A stretch of 64,000 nucleotides of DNA from Schleiferia thermophila (GTDB lineage Bacteria > Bacteroidota > Bacteroidia > Flavobacteriales > Schleiferiaceae): assembly GCF_003337435.1 (NCBI RefSeq), contig NZ_QPJS01000001.1, positions 1 through 64,000 on the forward strand. The letters are read 5' to 3'. Positions within the stretch are counted from its first letter, which is position 1. Every line of letters begins with the position of its first letter. Below the pieces are notes generated by a model. That model did not search any database, was not told the origin of the DNA, and worked only from the letters and a program-made list of their open reading frames with translations. Of the stretch, positions 36,269-45,392 are shown one piece after another. The translations under genes and the position numbers were made by a program.

Positions 36269-36815
36269 AATTTCCAAGGCGTCGAGGGCCAAGGTAATAT
36301 GGCTGACCGGACTGCCCGGTTCTGGAAAAAGCACGATTGCCCTTGCTCTTCAAAACCGATTGTCAGAAAAAGGCATACCAGCTGTGGTACTCGATGGAGA
36401 TGATCTACGCCAGGGTCTTAACAGCAACCTTGGCTATACTGATGAAGACCGACTGGAAAACGTAAGGCGCGCAGCCCATGTGGCAGACTTACTCAGGCGG
36501 CAAGGCATTTGGGCTATAGCAGCACTTATCACCCCGCGCGAGCCAATGAGACAGCTGGCCACCAGGATTATTGGTACCGAACACTGTGTCCTTGTCCATG
36601 TAAAAGCCTCGGTAGAAACATGCAGCAAACGAGACCCAAAAGGACTTTATCAAAAAGCGAAAAAAGGATTCATCAGTAATTTCACGGGAGTATCAGCGCC
36701 ATTTGATCCGCCTGCGGCTCCCGACCTTACATTGGATACCGAGATGTACGACCTAACACAGACCGTTGATCACTTGTACAGTTATATCTTCGGGCTACAA
36801 ACGGATCCTTTTTAA
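36261..36815 (+). CDS. cysC: Adenylyl-sulfate kinase
   Basis: The 184-residue P-loop kinase phosphorylates adenosine 5'-phosphosulfate to PAPS. GLPGSGKST is at residues 17-25, followed by DGDDLRQGLNSNLGYTDEDRLENVRRAAHVA, ALITPREPMRQLA (replacing the usual FISPFR loop) and RDPKGLYQKAKKGFISNFTGVSAPFD, all recognisable APS kinase elements. No ATP sulfurylase or PAPS reductase gene is adjacent, so the PAPS could serve sulfotransfer instead of cysteine synthesis. It is translationally overlapped with purQ, an unusual pair. Confidence 0.9.
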   Translation: MSEISKASRAKVIWLTGLPGSGKSTIALALQNRLSEKGIPAVVLDGDDLRQGLNSNLGYTDEDRLENVRRAAHVADLLRRQGIWAIAALITPREPMRQLATRIIGTEHCVLVHVKASVETCSKRDPKGLYQKAKKGFISNFTGVSAPFDPPAAPDLTLDTEMYDLTQTVDHLYSYIFGLQTDPF

Positions 36816-36892
36816 CTCATAGAAAATTACCCGGACCTCTGAGCTTCAAAAACAGAAAAAGTATCTTTACCCCTGAAAAATATTATATTAAG

Positions 36893-37546
36893 ATGCTCTC
36901 AAAAGAACAGATTGCCAAACGCATAGCTCGTGAACTCAGAGATGGATATTATGTTAATCTGGGAATCGGGATTCCAACCTTAGTGGCCAACTATGTGCCA
37001 GAAGATATTGAAGTGGTTTTTCAGAGCGAAAATGGCTTGCTAGGAATGGGACCTTTTCCCTATGAAGGAGAAGAAGACCCGGATGTAATAAACGCTGGTA
37101 AACAAACAGTGACAGTGCTTCCGGGAGGAGTATTCTTCGATAGCAGCACCTCTTTTGCTATGATCCGAGGCCGCCATGTCCATCTTACAGTGCTCGGAGC
37201 AATGGAAGTGTCTGAAAAAGGAGACATCGCCAATTGGAAAATTCCCGGAAAAATGGTAAAAGGTATGGGAGGAGCAATGGACCTGGTTGCGAGTGCCAAA
37301 AACATCATAGTAGCCATGATGCATACGGACAAATATGGCAATTCAAAACTGCTGAAAGAGTGTACACTTCCCATCACAGGTCTGCAATGTGTAAAAAAAG
37401 TCGTCACCAATCTGGCTGTTCTCGATATCACAGAGCGAGGCTTCGAGCTGCGCGAGCTGGCGCCTGGTGTGAGTGTGGAAACAGTTCGCAAAGCCACAGA
37501 GGGCACCTTGATTGTAGAAGGCGATATTAAAACTATGGAGATTTAA
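36893..37546 (+). CDS. scoB: 3-oxoacid CoA-transferase, subunit B
   Basis: The 217-residue protein is the beta subunit of a succinyl-CoA:3-ketoacid CoA-transferase, which transfers CoA between succinyl-CoA and acetoacetate-type acids. It carries the conserved YYVNLGIGIPTLVANYVP and the catalytic glutamate E46 in QSENGLLGMGP, plus GGAMDLVASAKNIIVAM. The alpha subunit, normally encoded directly upstream, is not present; the upstream gene is cysC. A TATCTTTA element at 36862-36869 could be a separate promoter. Confidence 0.9.
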   Translation: MLSKEQIAKRIARELRDGYYVNLGIGIPTLVANYVPEDIEVVFQSENGLLGMGPFPYEGEEDPDVINAGKQTVTVLPGGVFFDSSTSFAMIRGRHVHLTVLGAMEVSEKGDIANWKIPGKMVKGMGGAMDLVASAKNIIVAMMHTDKYGNSKLLKECTLPITGLQCVKKVVTNLAVLDITERGFELRELAPGVSVETVRKATEGTLIVEGDIKTMEI

Positions 37547-37558
37547 TCAGGCTTTCTG

Positions 37559-38905
37559 ATGCTCGAAAAACTGCGCCATCATCCGGCATGGCCTGCCAGT
37601 CTGATTGCTGTTTTCCTAATTGTGTACATTACATACGACAGGCGATGGACATATAGCCCCATTATCGAATGGGATGTATGCAATTATTACAGTTACATCA
37701 AAGGAGTGCTTTTTGAAGGGGACCCATATCTAAGGGTTTGGAACGTAGATTCCAACCGTATGGAGATTTTTACATACAAAGGTGAGAAAAGTGAAAAAAT
37801 GACCGGAGGTCTGGCCTTTTTATACCTGCCTGGAATTATTGTTTCACACATATTTGCTTCGATAAGCAATGATTTTAGCCCCGACGGCTTGAGCTTGCCC
37901 TACAGAATCGGGCTTCAGTACAATGTGCTTATTTATCTCTGGATAGGTTTTTTTGTGCTTTACAAGGTGGTTTTCCGCCTGGTAAAAAATCACCTGGCAA
38001 CTTTTCTCTCCTTGCTTACAGTGTTTTTTGGAACCAATCTTTTCTACTATGCTGCAGTCGAAAATGCCATGTCACACGCGTATACCTTCTCGCTATTCTC
38101 CCTGTGGCTCTATTTGAGTATGAAGTGGATTGACAGACCCTCACAAAAGCTTTCAGTAGCTATGGGCCTAATTGCTGGTTTGATTATCTGGGTAAGACCA
38201 GTGAACTTGGTTCTACTTCCGGCCGGATTGGGTTTTTTGTTCGCTAATCAGGGACCGAAAAAAGTTTCTATGGTGATGAGAAAGTTGCCCATGCATTCGA
38301 TGGTCGTTGTTCTGATGGTTATCATCGTATTGATCCCACAGATGTACTATTGGTATACGACTGAGGGTCGACTGCTTGTATATTCTTATGGCGAAGAGAA
38401 GTTTTTCTTCAACGACCCTAAAATAATCGATGGTTTGTTGAGCTGGAGGAAGGGTTGGCTTGTGTATTCACCTGCACTGGTAGCCGTCATTCCGGGTTTT
38501 ACATGGCTGTGGCACAGATATCCCGGTGCGTCTTTGGTGTTTTCGACGGTAGTGTTGTCGTTTTTGTACATCACTTTTAGCTGGTGGTGCTGGTGGTATG
38601 GGGGAGGCTACAGTCAACGGTCACTTATTGATATGCTGCCTCTACTGGCGGTGCCCATGGCAGCTACTTGGTACTTACTGTTTAGGTTTATAACACCAAT
38701 TAGACTGGGTTTGATTTTCGTTCTTTTGGCGTTGATTAGTCTCAATGTGTTTCACATATGGCAGTATAAAAACTATTTAATCCATTTTGATTCGAATACA
38801 AGAAAATCCTATTGGTTACATTTTTTGAAAACCCAACATGTACACGGTTGGTGGGAGGCATTGGAAGCCCCGGATTATGAAGCAGCTATGAAGGGTCACA
38901 GATAA
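37559..38905 (+). CDS. Polytopic membrane protein, GT-C glycosyltransferase-like
   Basis: The 448-residue protein has about ten hydrophobic segments and, after the first, a periplasmic stretch IIEWDVCNYYSYIKGVLF with acidic residues where GT-C (ArnT/PMT-like) enzymes place the catalytic aspartate. The segment FGTNLFYYAAVENAMSHAYTF and RPVNLVLLP are also in keeping with lipid-linked sugar transferases. The exact family is uncertain; it could be an uncharacterised membrane protein. It begins 12 bases after scoB and may be co-transcribed. No sugar-nucleotide genes are beside it. Confidence 0.6.
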   Translation: MLEKLRHHPAWPASLIAVFLIVYITYDRRWTYSPIIEWDVCNYYSYIKGVLFEGDPYLRVWNVDSNRMEIFTYKGEKSEKMTGGLAFLYLPGIIVSHIFASISNDFSPDGLSLPYRIGLQYNVLIYLWIGFFVLYKVVFRLVKNHLATFLSLLTVFFGTNLFYYAAVENAMSHAYTFSLFSLWLYLSMKWIDRPSQKLSVAMGLIAGLIIWVRPVNLVLLPAGLGFLFANQGPKKVSMVMRKLPMHSMVVVLMVIIVLIPQMYYWYTTEGRLLVYSYGEEKFFFNDPKIIDGLLSWRKGWLVYSPALVAVIPGFTWLWHRYPGASLVFSTVVLSFLYITFSWWCWWYGGGYSQRSLIDMLPLLAVPMAATWYLLFRFITPIRLGLIFVLLALISLNVFHIWQYKNYLIHFDSNTRKSYWLHFLKTQHVHGWWEALEAPDYEAAMKGHR

Positions 38906-39068
38906 AAAAATTTCTGAATTGTCTCCAATTGTACATATATTTTCCAATAAATGAATAAATAACCTTTTGTAATTGCGGGGATTGGTACGAGTGGTTTGAA
39001 GATCGATAAGTTTTTTCGCCTATTTCATTAATGGATAAAATGTAATTTCGCGGCCTACTTGTTTATTC
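38906..39068. other. AT-rich intergenic gap before nadK
   Basis: No ORF. A TAATTTCG at 39043-39050 resembles the -7 consensus with one mismatch and may be the nadK promoter; the TTG start follows 18 bases later. Confidence 0.35.
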
Positions 39069-39950
39069 TTGAGAGCAGCTGTATTTGGGATCAACATTCC
39101 AGGCGATGCCAGGGGCTATGTGCAGAGGTTTTTTGACCTTTTGCAGATGTTTGACATTAAATTTAGTATCTACTTACCTCTGATGAAAGTTCTCAGGGAC
39201 CTGAAAATTGAATCCTACACCAAAGAAGTTTTTGAAAACGAAGAAGAGCTCATACTTAAAAGGCCAGACTTTTTGATAAGCCTTGGTGGCGATGGAACCA
39301 TACTCGAGGCTTCTACCCTTACAGCAGGAAGTGGTATAGCTGTACTCGGGATCAACCTGGGAAGGTTGGGATTCTTGTCGAGCGTATCGAAAAATGAAAT
39401 CGAGCCGGCACTCAGGGCGTTGATCACCGGAAAATACTCAATTTCAGAGCGATCAATGCTGGCTGTGAGGCATGCTTCTAACTCACTTGCAGCAGACCAT
39501 CTTGCACTGAATGAAGTCACCGTTAGCCGAAAAGATACCGCCTCGATGATAAACATTCACGCATGGATCGACGGAGAGTTTCTAACCAGTTACTGGGCTG
39601 ATGGGCTTATCATAAGCACACCGACCGGATCTACTGGCTATAACCTGAGCTGCGGGGGTCCGATAGTAAACCCTCAAAGTGAAGTTTTTGTAATCACACC
39701 CATTGCACCTCACAATTTGAATGTCCGCCCGGTAATACTTTCGGATGCATCGCAGATCCGTTTGCAGATCGAAGCCCGGGAAAAACACTTTCTGGTAGCA
39801 ACCGACTCCAGGACTCAAAATTTTGAATGTGGCAAAGACATCATTATCCAAAAGGCCAGAGTTACCTTTTCGTTGGTTCAGATTGAAGGTTATCCTTACT
39901 ACCGAATTCTGAGGGAAAAACTCTACTGGGGCATTGATAAGCGCAATTAA
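39069..39950 (+). CDS. nadK: NAD kinase
   Basis: The 293-residue enzyme phosphorylates NAD to NADP. The GGDGT motif (LISLGGDGTILEAS) is at residues 73-77, with GINLGRLGFLSSV, LNEVTVSRKDTASMINIHA, and the second conserved block SYWADGLIISTPTGSTGYNLSCGGPIV. The start is TTG 39069; MRAAVFGI is the normal N-terminal strand. It heads the envelope cluster nadK-DUF6089-uppS-bamA, an order often seen in Bacteroidota. Confidence 0.95.
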   Translation: MRAAVFGINIPGDARGYVQRFFDLLQMFDIKFSIYLPLMKVLRDLKIESYTKEVFENEEELILKRPDFLISLGGDGTILEASTLTAGSGIAVLGINLGRLGFLSSVSKNEIEPALRALITGKYSISERSMLAVRHASNSLAADHLALNEVTVSRKDTASMINIHAWIDGEFLTSYWADGLIISTPTGSTGYNLSCGGPIVNPQSEVFVITPIAPHNLNVRPVILSDASQIRLQIEAREKHFLVATDSRTQNFECGKDIIIQKARVTFSLVQIEGYPYYRILREKLYWGIDKRN

Positions 39951-39993
39951 ACATAAAATAAGCTGGCAAATGACATCGTTATCATAGCATTTG

Positions 39994-40806
39994 ATGAAAA
40001 AATTTATTCAGACTTTTACACTGTTTTTATCGATTTCAAAAGCCTCCATTGGGCAATTTATAGGTGCGGGTTTTACCGGTGGAATGTCGCATTTCATCGG
40101 AGATGTGGGGCATTATGGCATCCATGTACCGCAAGGTTACAACATCGGTGCAAGTGCCATTTACGGCATTGACCCTCATTATTCCATTGAGCTGTCAGGT
40201 ATTTACGGAGTTGTTTCAAATGATGATGCTCTCAGCAGCATCCAATGGAGGCAAAATAGAAATCTCAGCTTCCGAAGCTTTGTGTACGAAGCCAGTGGAA
40301 GAGTAAACTTCAATTTTTTCCCGGTCACGCTCAAAAAGGGAGAAAACCACAGCCCATTTATCTTTCTAGGATATGGAATCTTTGCCTTTTATCCGGAAGC
40401 CTGGTACCAAAACCGCTGGGTCAAATTGAGACCCCTCGGTACAGAAGGACAGGGAACTCTCCTCAGCAATACTGGGATCTATCCAGAGACCAGTAGTTTT
40501 ATCCTCTTTGGCTTTGGTTACACCATTGCGCTATCTCCCATCGTCAATGTGTATTTGGAAACAGGATTCCGACGTACTGCTACGGATTACCTCGATGATG
40601 TAAGCGGATTTTATGTCGATGCTGGTGAGCTTGCGGAAATCAGAGGACCAGTGGCAGCTGAATTGAGCAATAGATCCATTATCAGATATGATACAACAGA
40701 TAGACTTAGGGGAAATCCAAACAACAACGATTGGTATGTCTTTTCAAATTTTAAAATAATATTCAAACTATCTTCGTCGCGCGAAAAATGCACCCGGGGT
40801 TGGTAA
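39994..40806 (+). CDS. DUF6089 outer-membrane beta-barrel protein
   Basis: The 270-residue protein has a signal peptide (FIQTFTLFLSISKASIGQ) and then alternating beta strands rich in glycine and aromatic residues (IGAGFTGGMSHFIGDVGHY; FGFGYTIALSPIVNVYLETGFR; RTATDYLDDVSGFYVD). This corresponds to the DUF6089 family that sits between nadK and uppS in many Bacteroidota. It probably forms a small outer-membrane barrel; function unknown. ATG 39994 preferred over TTG 39991. It overlaps uppS by 19 bases. Confidence 0.8.
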   Translation: MKKFIQTFTLFLSISKASIGQFIGAGFTGGMSHFIGDVGHYGIHVPQGYNIGASAIYGIDPHYSIELSGIYGVVSNDDALSSIQWRQNRNLSFRSFVYEASGRVNFNFFPVTLKKGENHSPFIFLGYGIFAFYPEAWYQNRWVKLRPLGTEGQGTLLSNTGIYPETSSFILFGFGYTIALSPIVNVYLETGFRRTATDYLDDVSGFYVDAGELAEIRGPVAAELSNRSIIRYDTTDRLRGNPNNNDWYVFSNFKIIFKLSSSREKCTRGW

Positions 40807-41579
40807 ACAAGACAGTAAAGAAAACATCAGATTCTACCATTATCTCACTTGATAAAAATCGTCTTCCAAGACACATAGCCATCATTATGGATGGCAATGG
40901 GCGCTGGGCAAGGTCCAAAGGATTGGTTCGCACCCTTGGCCATGAAAATGGCGTTGATGCATTAAGGCGAATAGCCACAGCTTCCGCAGAGATTGGTATC
41001 GAATACCTTACCGTATATGCGTTTAGCACAGAGAACTGGCATCGCCCGAAATCCGAAGTAAAAGCCCTGATGTCAATTCTCGTCAGAGCGCTCCGAAAAG
41101 AGCTCTCTACTTTACTGGACAATAACATCAGACTGCAAGCCATAGGAGAAATTGCACTGCTTCCCAACGAGATTCAAAAGCAGCTTAGAGAAGTCATTCA
41201 GCTTACATCAGAAGGCGACCGAATGGCGCTTACCCTGGCGCTCAGCTATTCTTCAAAAGAAGAAATTCTGAGAGCAACCCGATTACTCGCCGAAGATGTG
41301 CAAAGAGGCTTTTTGTTGCCAGAAAATATAACCGAAGAAGTGTTCGAAAACTATCTCTATACCAGAGGAATGCCTCACCCTGATTTGTTGATCAGAACCA
41401 GCGGAGAGTATCGTATCAGCAATTATCTGCTCTGGCAGTTAGCATATACGGAATTGTATTTTTCTCCAAAACTTTGGCCTGATTTTACGAAAGAAGACCT
41501 CTACCAGGCAATCGCAGAATATCAAAAGCGCGAACGAAGGTTTGGACTAACATCAGAACAACTAAATGAAAATACATAA
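40788..41579 (+). CDS. uppS: Undecaprenyl diphosphate synthase (cis-prenyltransferase)
   Basis: The 263-residue enzyme condenses isopentenyl diphosphates into the C55 carrier lipid for peptidoglycan and surface glycans. The catalytic aspartate D35 is in HIAIIMDGNGRWA, followed by HENGVDALRRI, LTVYAFSTENWHRP and the C-terminal DLLIRTSGEYRISNYLLWQLAYTELYF, all conserved. The N-terminal 25 residues are extra. The ATG lies inside the DUF6089 3' end, and the stop overlaps bamA by 14 bases, so the genes are tightly linked. Confidence 0.95.
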   Translation: MHPGLVNKTVKKTSDSTIISLDKNRLPRHIAIIMDGNGRWARSKGLVRTLGHENGVDALRRIATASAEIGIEYLTVYAFSTENWHRPKSEVKALMSILVRALRKELSTLLDNNIRLQAIGEIALLPNEIQKQLREVIQLTSEGDRMALTLALSYSSKEEILRATRLLAEDVQRGFLLPENITEEVFENYLYTRGMPHPDLLIRTSGEYRISNYLLWQLAYTELYFSPKLWPDFTKEDLYQAIAEYQKRERRFGLTSEQLNENT

Positions 41580-44100
41580 ATATAAGCGGGCTCATAATCT
41601 GACTTTACCACTGCTTTTTTTAATCTTTAACATCTTACAATTCAACGTTTTGCGCGCACAGTCAGGCGAGCCTGTGGACATCATCGAAGGTTTAGAATAT
41701 GAAATTGGCGGAATTACACTTGCCGGTGCCGAAAACCTGGATTATAATCTGGTGCTGCTCATCGCAGGAATCAATGTAGGCGACCGCGTTACATTTCCTA
41801 GCGATAAAATAACACGCGCCATCAAAAATCTATGGAAACAAAAACTTTTTGAGGACATCCAAATCTATGTAACCGGAAAAAGCGGTCGCATTATTTATCT
41901 CGAAATTTATCTGAAAGACCTCCCAAGACTGAGCAAATATTACATCACCGGAATAAAAAAAAGCCGCAGAGACGAACTGCGCGAAGAACTCAAACTCAAT
42001 CGCGGCATTGTAGTAACTGACAATCTGATACTCACATCAAAAAATAAAATCCTAAAATACTACGAAGAGAAAGGATATTTCGATGCCTCAGTAGAAATTG
42101 TCACCGAAAAAGACACCGCTGAGTCCAATGCCGTGATATTAGGATTTAACATTACCGAAGGGGAGCGAATCAAAATACGCGACATTTACTTAATCGGAAA
42201 TAATGCACTCACCGATCGTCAGCTGCGCAAAACCATGAAAGAAACCAAAAGACATCGAAGCTTCAATATTTTCCGAACCTCTAAATTCATTGATGAAAAG
42301 TTTAGGGAAGACCTGGAAAAAATAATTGATAAATACCAGGAAATTGGCCACAGAGATGCACGCATTATCAAGGACTCCATCTACAAAATACCAGGAGAAA
42401 ACTTCATCAATATCTACATCGCCATAGAGGAAGGCAATAAATTTTATTTCAGAAACATCACTTGGATAGGCAATACCAAATATCCATCAGAGGTGCTCAA
42501 TTCTGTACTCAAAATCAAAAAGGGCGACCCCTACGATGCTAAACGACTTAGCGAAAGACTTTATGCCGACCCCAACGGCAACGACGTAAACTCGCTCTAC
42601 ATGGACAACGGGTATCTGTTTTTTAATCTGACTCCCGTAGAAGTACTGATCGAAAATGACTCCATCGATTTGGAAATGCGAATTCGGGAAGGTAGACAAG
42701 CCACCATCAATCGTGTGACGGTATCAGGTAATGAGCGCACAAACGATCACGTGATCATGCGCGAAATCCGAACCCGACCAGGCGACCTCTTCAGAAAAAG
42801 CGACATTCAACGCACCATGAGAGAGCTCTCCCAACTAGGCTTTTTTGACCCTCAGCAGCTAAATGTCAATCCCGTACCAAATCCCGAAACTGGCACTGTA
42901 GACGTTGAGTATACTGTCGTTGAGAGAAGTACAAGTCAGCTGGAACTTCAGGGAGGATGGGGAGGTGGTCTTGGAATTGTCGGTACTCTGGGACTTAGCT
43001 TCAACAACTTCTCCGCAAGGAACATTTTTAACAAAAAAGCATGGACACCTTTACCCTCAGGCGACGGGCAAACACTCAATTTGAGAGCACAGAGTACAGG
43101 CAGATATTTCCAGAATTACTCCTTCTCTTTTACCGAGCCATGGCTCGGAGGTAAGCGACCCAATTCTCTCACCATATCAGGCTATCACTCTGTGCAAAAC
43201 TTCGGAGGCCGCCGTATCGGCGACCCCCTCCGACAGGCATTAAACATTACCGGACTAACAGTAGGACTTGGCAGACGCCTCCGCTGGCCCGACGACTACT
43301 TCACCCTCTATCAAGCTTTGGAATTCCAGCACTACCGCCTTGACAATTTCGAGCTTGGCATTCCCAACTTCCGAAACGGATTTTCCAACAACTTCTCCTA
43401 CAGAATTGTGCTGACCAGAAACAATACCGATGTGCCCATCTTCCCCACCAGAGGCTCTAACACCATCTTTACGCTAAAACTTACCCCACCGTACTCACTT
43501 TTGTCGGGCCGCGACTTTACAGATGCAACACCTCAGGAAAAATTCTTTCTTCTTGAATATTACAAGTTTAAGTTTAATACCACCTGGTACACCGAAATTT
43601 ACAAAAACCTCGTCCTTTCATCCCACGCTGAAATGGGTTTTATGGGAGCCTACAACCGTACCATAGGTTTGAGTCCTTTTGAGCGCTTCTTCGTCGGGGG
43701 TGATGGTTTGCAGAATTTCGTACTCGACGGCAGAGAAATTATCGGCCTCAGAGGATATATGAACAATTCCATAGTTCCCTCAGGAGTAGCCGGATCCAAC
43801 CAGTTGGGCAACGGAGGTGTGCTCTACAGCAAATACACTGCCGAGCTGCGATTTTTGATTTCTCCCAACCCCAGTGCTCAGATCTGGCCCCTGTTGTTTG
43901 CTGAAGCCGGCAACAATTTCGGTTCGTTCAACGAATACAGGCCTTTCCAATTGTACCGAAGTACAGGTGCCGGAATCAGAATTTTTATGCCCATGTTTGG
44001 GCTGCTTGGTATAGATATTGGCTACGGATTTGATCCGATGCCCGGGTTTTCCTCACCCTCCGGCTGGAGAACACACTTTATCATTGGACAGCAATTTTAA
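41566..44100 (+). CDS. bamA: Outer-membrane protein assembly factor BamA
   Basis: The 844-residue Omp85 protein inserts beta-barrel proteins into the outer membrane. A signal peptide is followed by tandem POTRA domains (about residues 45-450; e.g. GITLAGAENLDYNLVLLIAGINVGD, IYLIGNNALTDRQLRK, ITWIGNTKYPSEVLNSVLKIKKG) and a 16-strand barrel ending in GQQF with the terminal Phe required for barrel recognition. VERSTSQLELQGGWGG is the usual entry to the barrel. It is followed by two Skp-like chaperone genes, its functional partners. A promoter for the first of these lies in its last bases. Confidence 0.95.
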   Translation: MKIHKYKRAHNLTLPLLFLIFNILQFNVLRAQSGEPVDIIEGLEYEIGGITLAGAENLDYNLVLLIAGINVGDRVTFPSDKITRAIKNLWKQKLFEDIQIYVTGKSGRIIYLEIYLKDLPRLSKYYITGIKKSRRDELREELKLNRGIVVTDNLILTSKNKILKYYEEKGYFDASVEIVTEKDTAESNAVILGFNITEGERIKIRDIYLIGNNALTDRQLRKTMKETKRHRSFNIFRTSKFIDEKFREDLEKIIDKYQEIGHRDARIIKDSIYKIPGENFINIYIAIEEGNKFYFRNITWIGNTKYPSEVLNSVLKIKKGDPYDAKRLSERLYADPNGNDVNSLYMDNGYLFFNLTPVEVLIENDSIDLEMRIREGRQATINRVTVSGNERTNDHVIMREIRTRPGDLFRKSDIQRTMRELSQLGFFDPQQLNVNPVPNPETGTVDVEYTVVERSTSQLELQGGWGGGLGIVGTLGLSFNNFSARNIFNKKAWTPLPSGDGQTLNLRAQSTGRYFQNYSFSFTEPWLGGKRPNSLTISGYHSVQNFGGRRIGDPLRQALNITGLTVGLGRRLRWPDDYFTLYQALEFQHYRLDNFELGIPNFRNGFSNNFSYRIVLTRNNTDVPIFPTRGSNTIFTLKLTPPYSLLSGRDFTDATPQEKFFLLEYYKFKFNTTWYTEIYKNLVLSSHAEMGFMGAYNRTIGLSPFERFFVGGDGLQNFVLDGREIIGLRGYMNNSIVPSGVAGSNQLGNGGVLYSKYTAELRFLISPNPSAQIWPLLFAEAGNNFGSFNEYRPFQLYRSTGAGIRIFMPMFGLLGIDIGYGFDPMPGFSSPSGWRTHFIIGQQF

Positions 44101-44114
44101 TCTGAGTAACTTTG
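44084..44114 (+). promoter_or_regulatory. Promoter for the first ompH gene, inside the bamA 3' end (TTG-N20-TAACTTTG)
   Basis: TTG at 44084-44086 and TAACTTTG at 44107-44114 are 20 bases apart, fitting the Bacteroidota -33/-7 arrangement. The -7 element ends only 4 bases before the GTG start at 44119, so the transcript would be leaderless. Confidence 0.6.
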
Positions 44115-44118
44115 CCTT

Positions 44119-44649
44119 GTGAAAAACGGTAAACTGCTGAAATTTAGTTTTATAGCAATATTCTTTGCGACAATCGGCGGTCTCCTCGGTCAGACTCAGC
44201 GAATTGCCATTGTCGATACAGAATACATCCTAAAAAAAATTCCCGAATACAATCAGGCTCAAATGGAGCTTGACCGACTTTCAGCCCAGTTTGAAGGCGA
44301 AATAGAGGCGCTGAAAAGCGAACTTCTGGCCCTGCAGCGCACTCTTAACGCCGAAAAAGTTCTCCTCACCGACGATATGATCCGCGAACGCGAAGAAGCT
44401 ATCGCCAAAAAAGAAAAACAAATCATCGATACCCAACGCAAATATTTCGGTGTGGAAGGCGAGCTCTTTAAAAAGCGCAAAAGCCTTGTGAAACCCATTC
44501 AAGACCAGGTATACAACGCCATTCAGGAAGTAAGCCGCCAAAAAAAATTTGACCTGGTGATAGACCGATCCAATGCCTTGATCGTTTTGTATTTCAGCGA
44601 CAAAATTGATATTTCAGACGAGGTGCTCAATAAATTAGGCTACAGATGA
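44119..44649 (+). CDS. OmpH/Skp family periplasmic chaperone (first copy)
   Basis: The 176-residue protein has a signal peptide (FSFIAIFFATIGGLLG) and a Skp-like body: a beta-strand core around QRIAIVDTEYILKKIPEY and long alpha-helical arms of the coiled-coil type (MELDRLSAQFEGEIEALKSELLALQRTL), closing with KFDLVIDRSNALIVLYF. Skp holds outer-membrane proteins soluble in the periplasm on their way to BamA. Starts at GTG 44119. Second paralogue follows 34 bases later. Confidence 0.9.
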   Translation: MKNGKLLKFSFIAIFFATIGGLLGQTQRIAIVDTEYILKKIPEYNQAQMELDRLSAQFEGEIEALKSELLALQRTLNAEKVLLTDDMIREREEAIAKKEKQIIDTQRKYFGVEGELFKKRKSLVKPIQDQVYNAIQEVSRQKKFDLVIDRSNALIVLYFSDKIDISDEVLNKLGYR

Positions 44650-44683
44650 ATTTTATAAACAAAAACCATAAATACCAATTGTC

Positions 44684-45313
44684 ATGATCAGAAAAACCCT
44701 ATCAGCCGCAATAGTCTGCATTTTTTCTCTTGCCGGACTAAACGCACAAAAATTTGCACACCTGGATTTCACAGAGCTCGTCCGCTCCATGCCTGAGTAC
44801 AAACTGGCTCAGGAAGAAATGGAAAAAATGCGAAAAGAGATGGAAGACGAACTCATCGAATTGCAAACCGAGCTCAGAGAAAAAGCCCAAAAATTCGAAA
44901 AAGAAGCTGCCAGCTATACCGACCTTGTACGACAAAGAAAAATCCGCGAAATCCAGGAAATGCAACAAAAAATCCAGGAATATGCCGAGGAAAATCAGGA
45001 AAATCTCGCTCGACGTCAGCAAGAACTCCTCCAGCCACTCACCCAAAAAGCTCAAAAAGCCATTGAAGAAGTGGCCAATCGCAACGGATATACCTATGTA
45101 TTTGATTCAAGTCAAGGCAATGGATTGCTCTTTTTCAAAAATGGAGAAGACATCTTACCCCTGGTAAAAAAACAACTGGAATCAATGCCAGCTATCGATA
45201 TCCGAGGTACTGGTCCTTCAGCACCCAGTGCAGGCTCAGCCCAGCCAGCTCAAAACAACCAGCAACAAGCTCCCGCTCAAAATCAGCAATCAACCAAACA
45301 AAAGAGAAAATAA
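44684..45313 (+). CDS. OmpH/Skp family periplasmic chaperone (second copy)
   Basis: The 209-residue protein repeats the Skp design: signal peptide (LSAAIVCIFSLAGLNA), QKFAHLDFTELVRSMPEYKLAQ, two long charged helices (EEMEKMRKEMEDELIELQTEL) and the core strand TYVFDSSQGNGLLFF. Unlike the first copy it has a C-terminal Gln/Pro/Ala-rich tail (about residues 180-209), probably unstructured. Tandem Skp genes after bamA are common in Bacteroidota. A terminator follows. Confidence 0.9.
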   Translation: MIRKTLSAAIVCIFSLAGLNAQKFAHLDFTELVRSMPEYKLAQEEMEKMRKEMEDELIELQTELREKAQKFEKEAASYTDLVRQRKIREIQEMQQKIQEYAEENQENLARRQQELLQPLTQKAQKAIEEVANRNGYTYVFDSSQGNGLLFFKNGEDILPLVKKQLESMPAIDIRGTGPSAPSAGSAQPAQNNQQQAPAQNQQSTKQKRK

Positions 45314-45337
45314 GCCCCGCTACATCACACTATCTCC

Positions 45338-45366
45338 AGACCTTCAGTTCAGAAGGTCTTTTTTAT
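45338..45366 (+). terminator. Terminator after the bamA-ompH unit
   Basis: AGACCTT (45338-45344) and AAGGTCT (45353-45359) form a hairpin followed by a T-run. A -7-like element for the next gene (45364) overlaps the T-run. Confidence 0.85.
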
Positions 45367-45371
45367 TTTTG
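45364..45371 (+). promoter_or_regulatory. -7 element TATTTTTG for the DUF493 gene
   Basis: TATTTTTG matches TAnnTTTG, directly in the terminator tail and 21 bases before ATG 45393. No clear -33 box. Confidence 0.35.
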
Positions 45372-45392
45372 CAAGATAAATTATTCCTGAGA

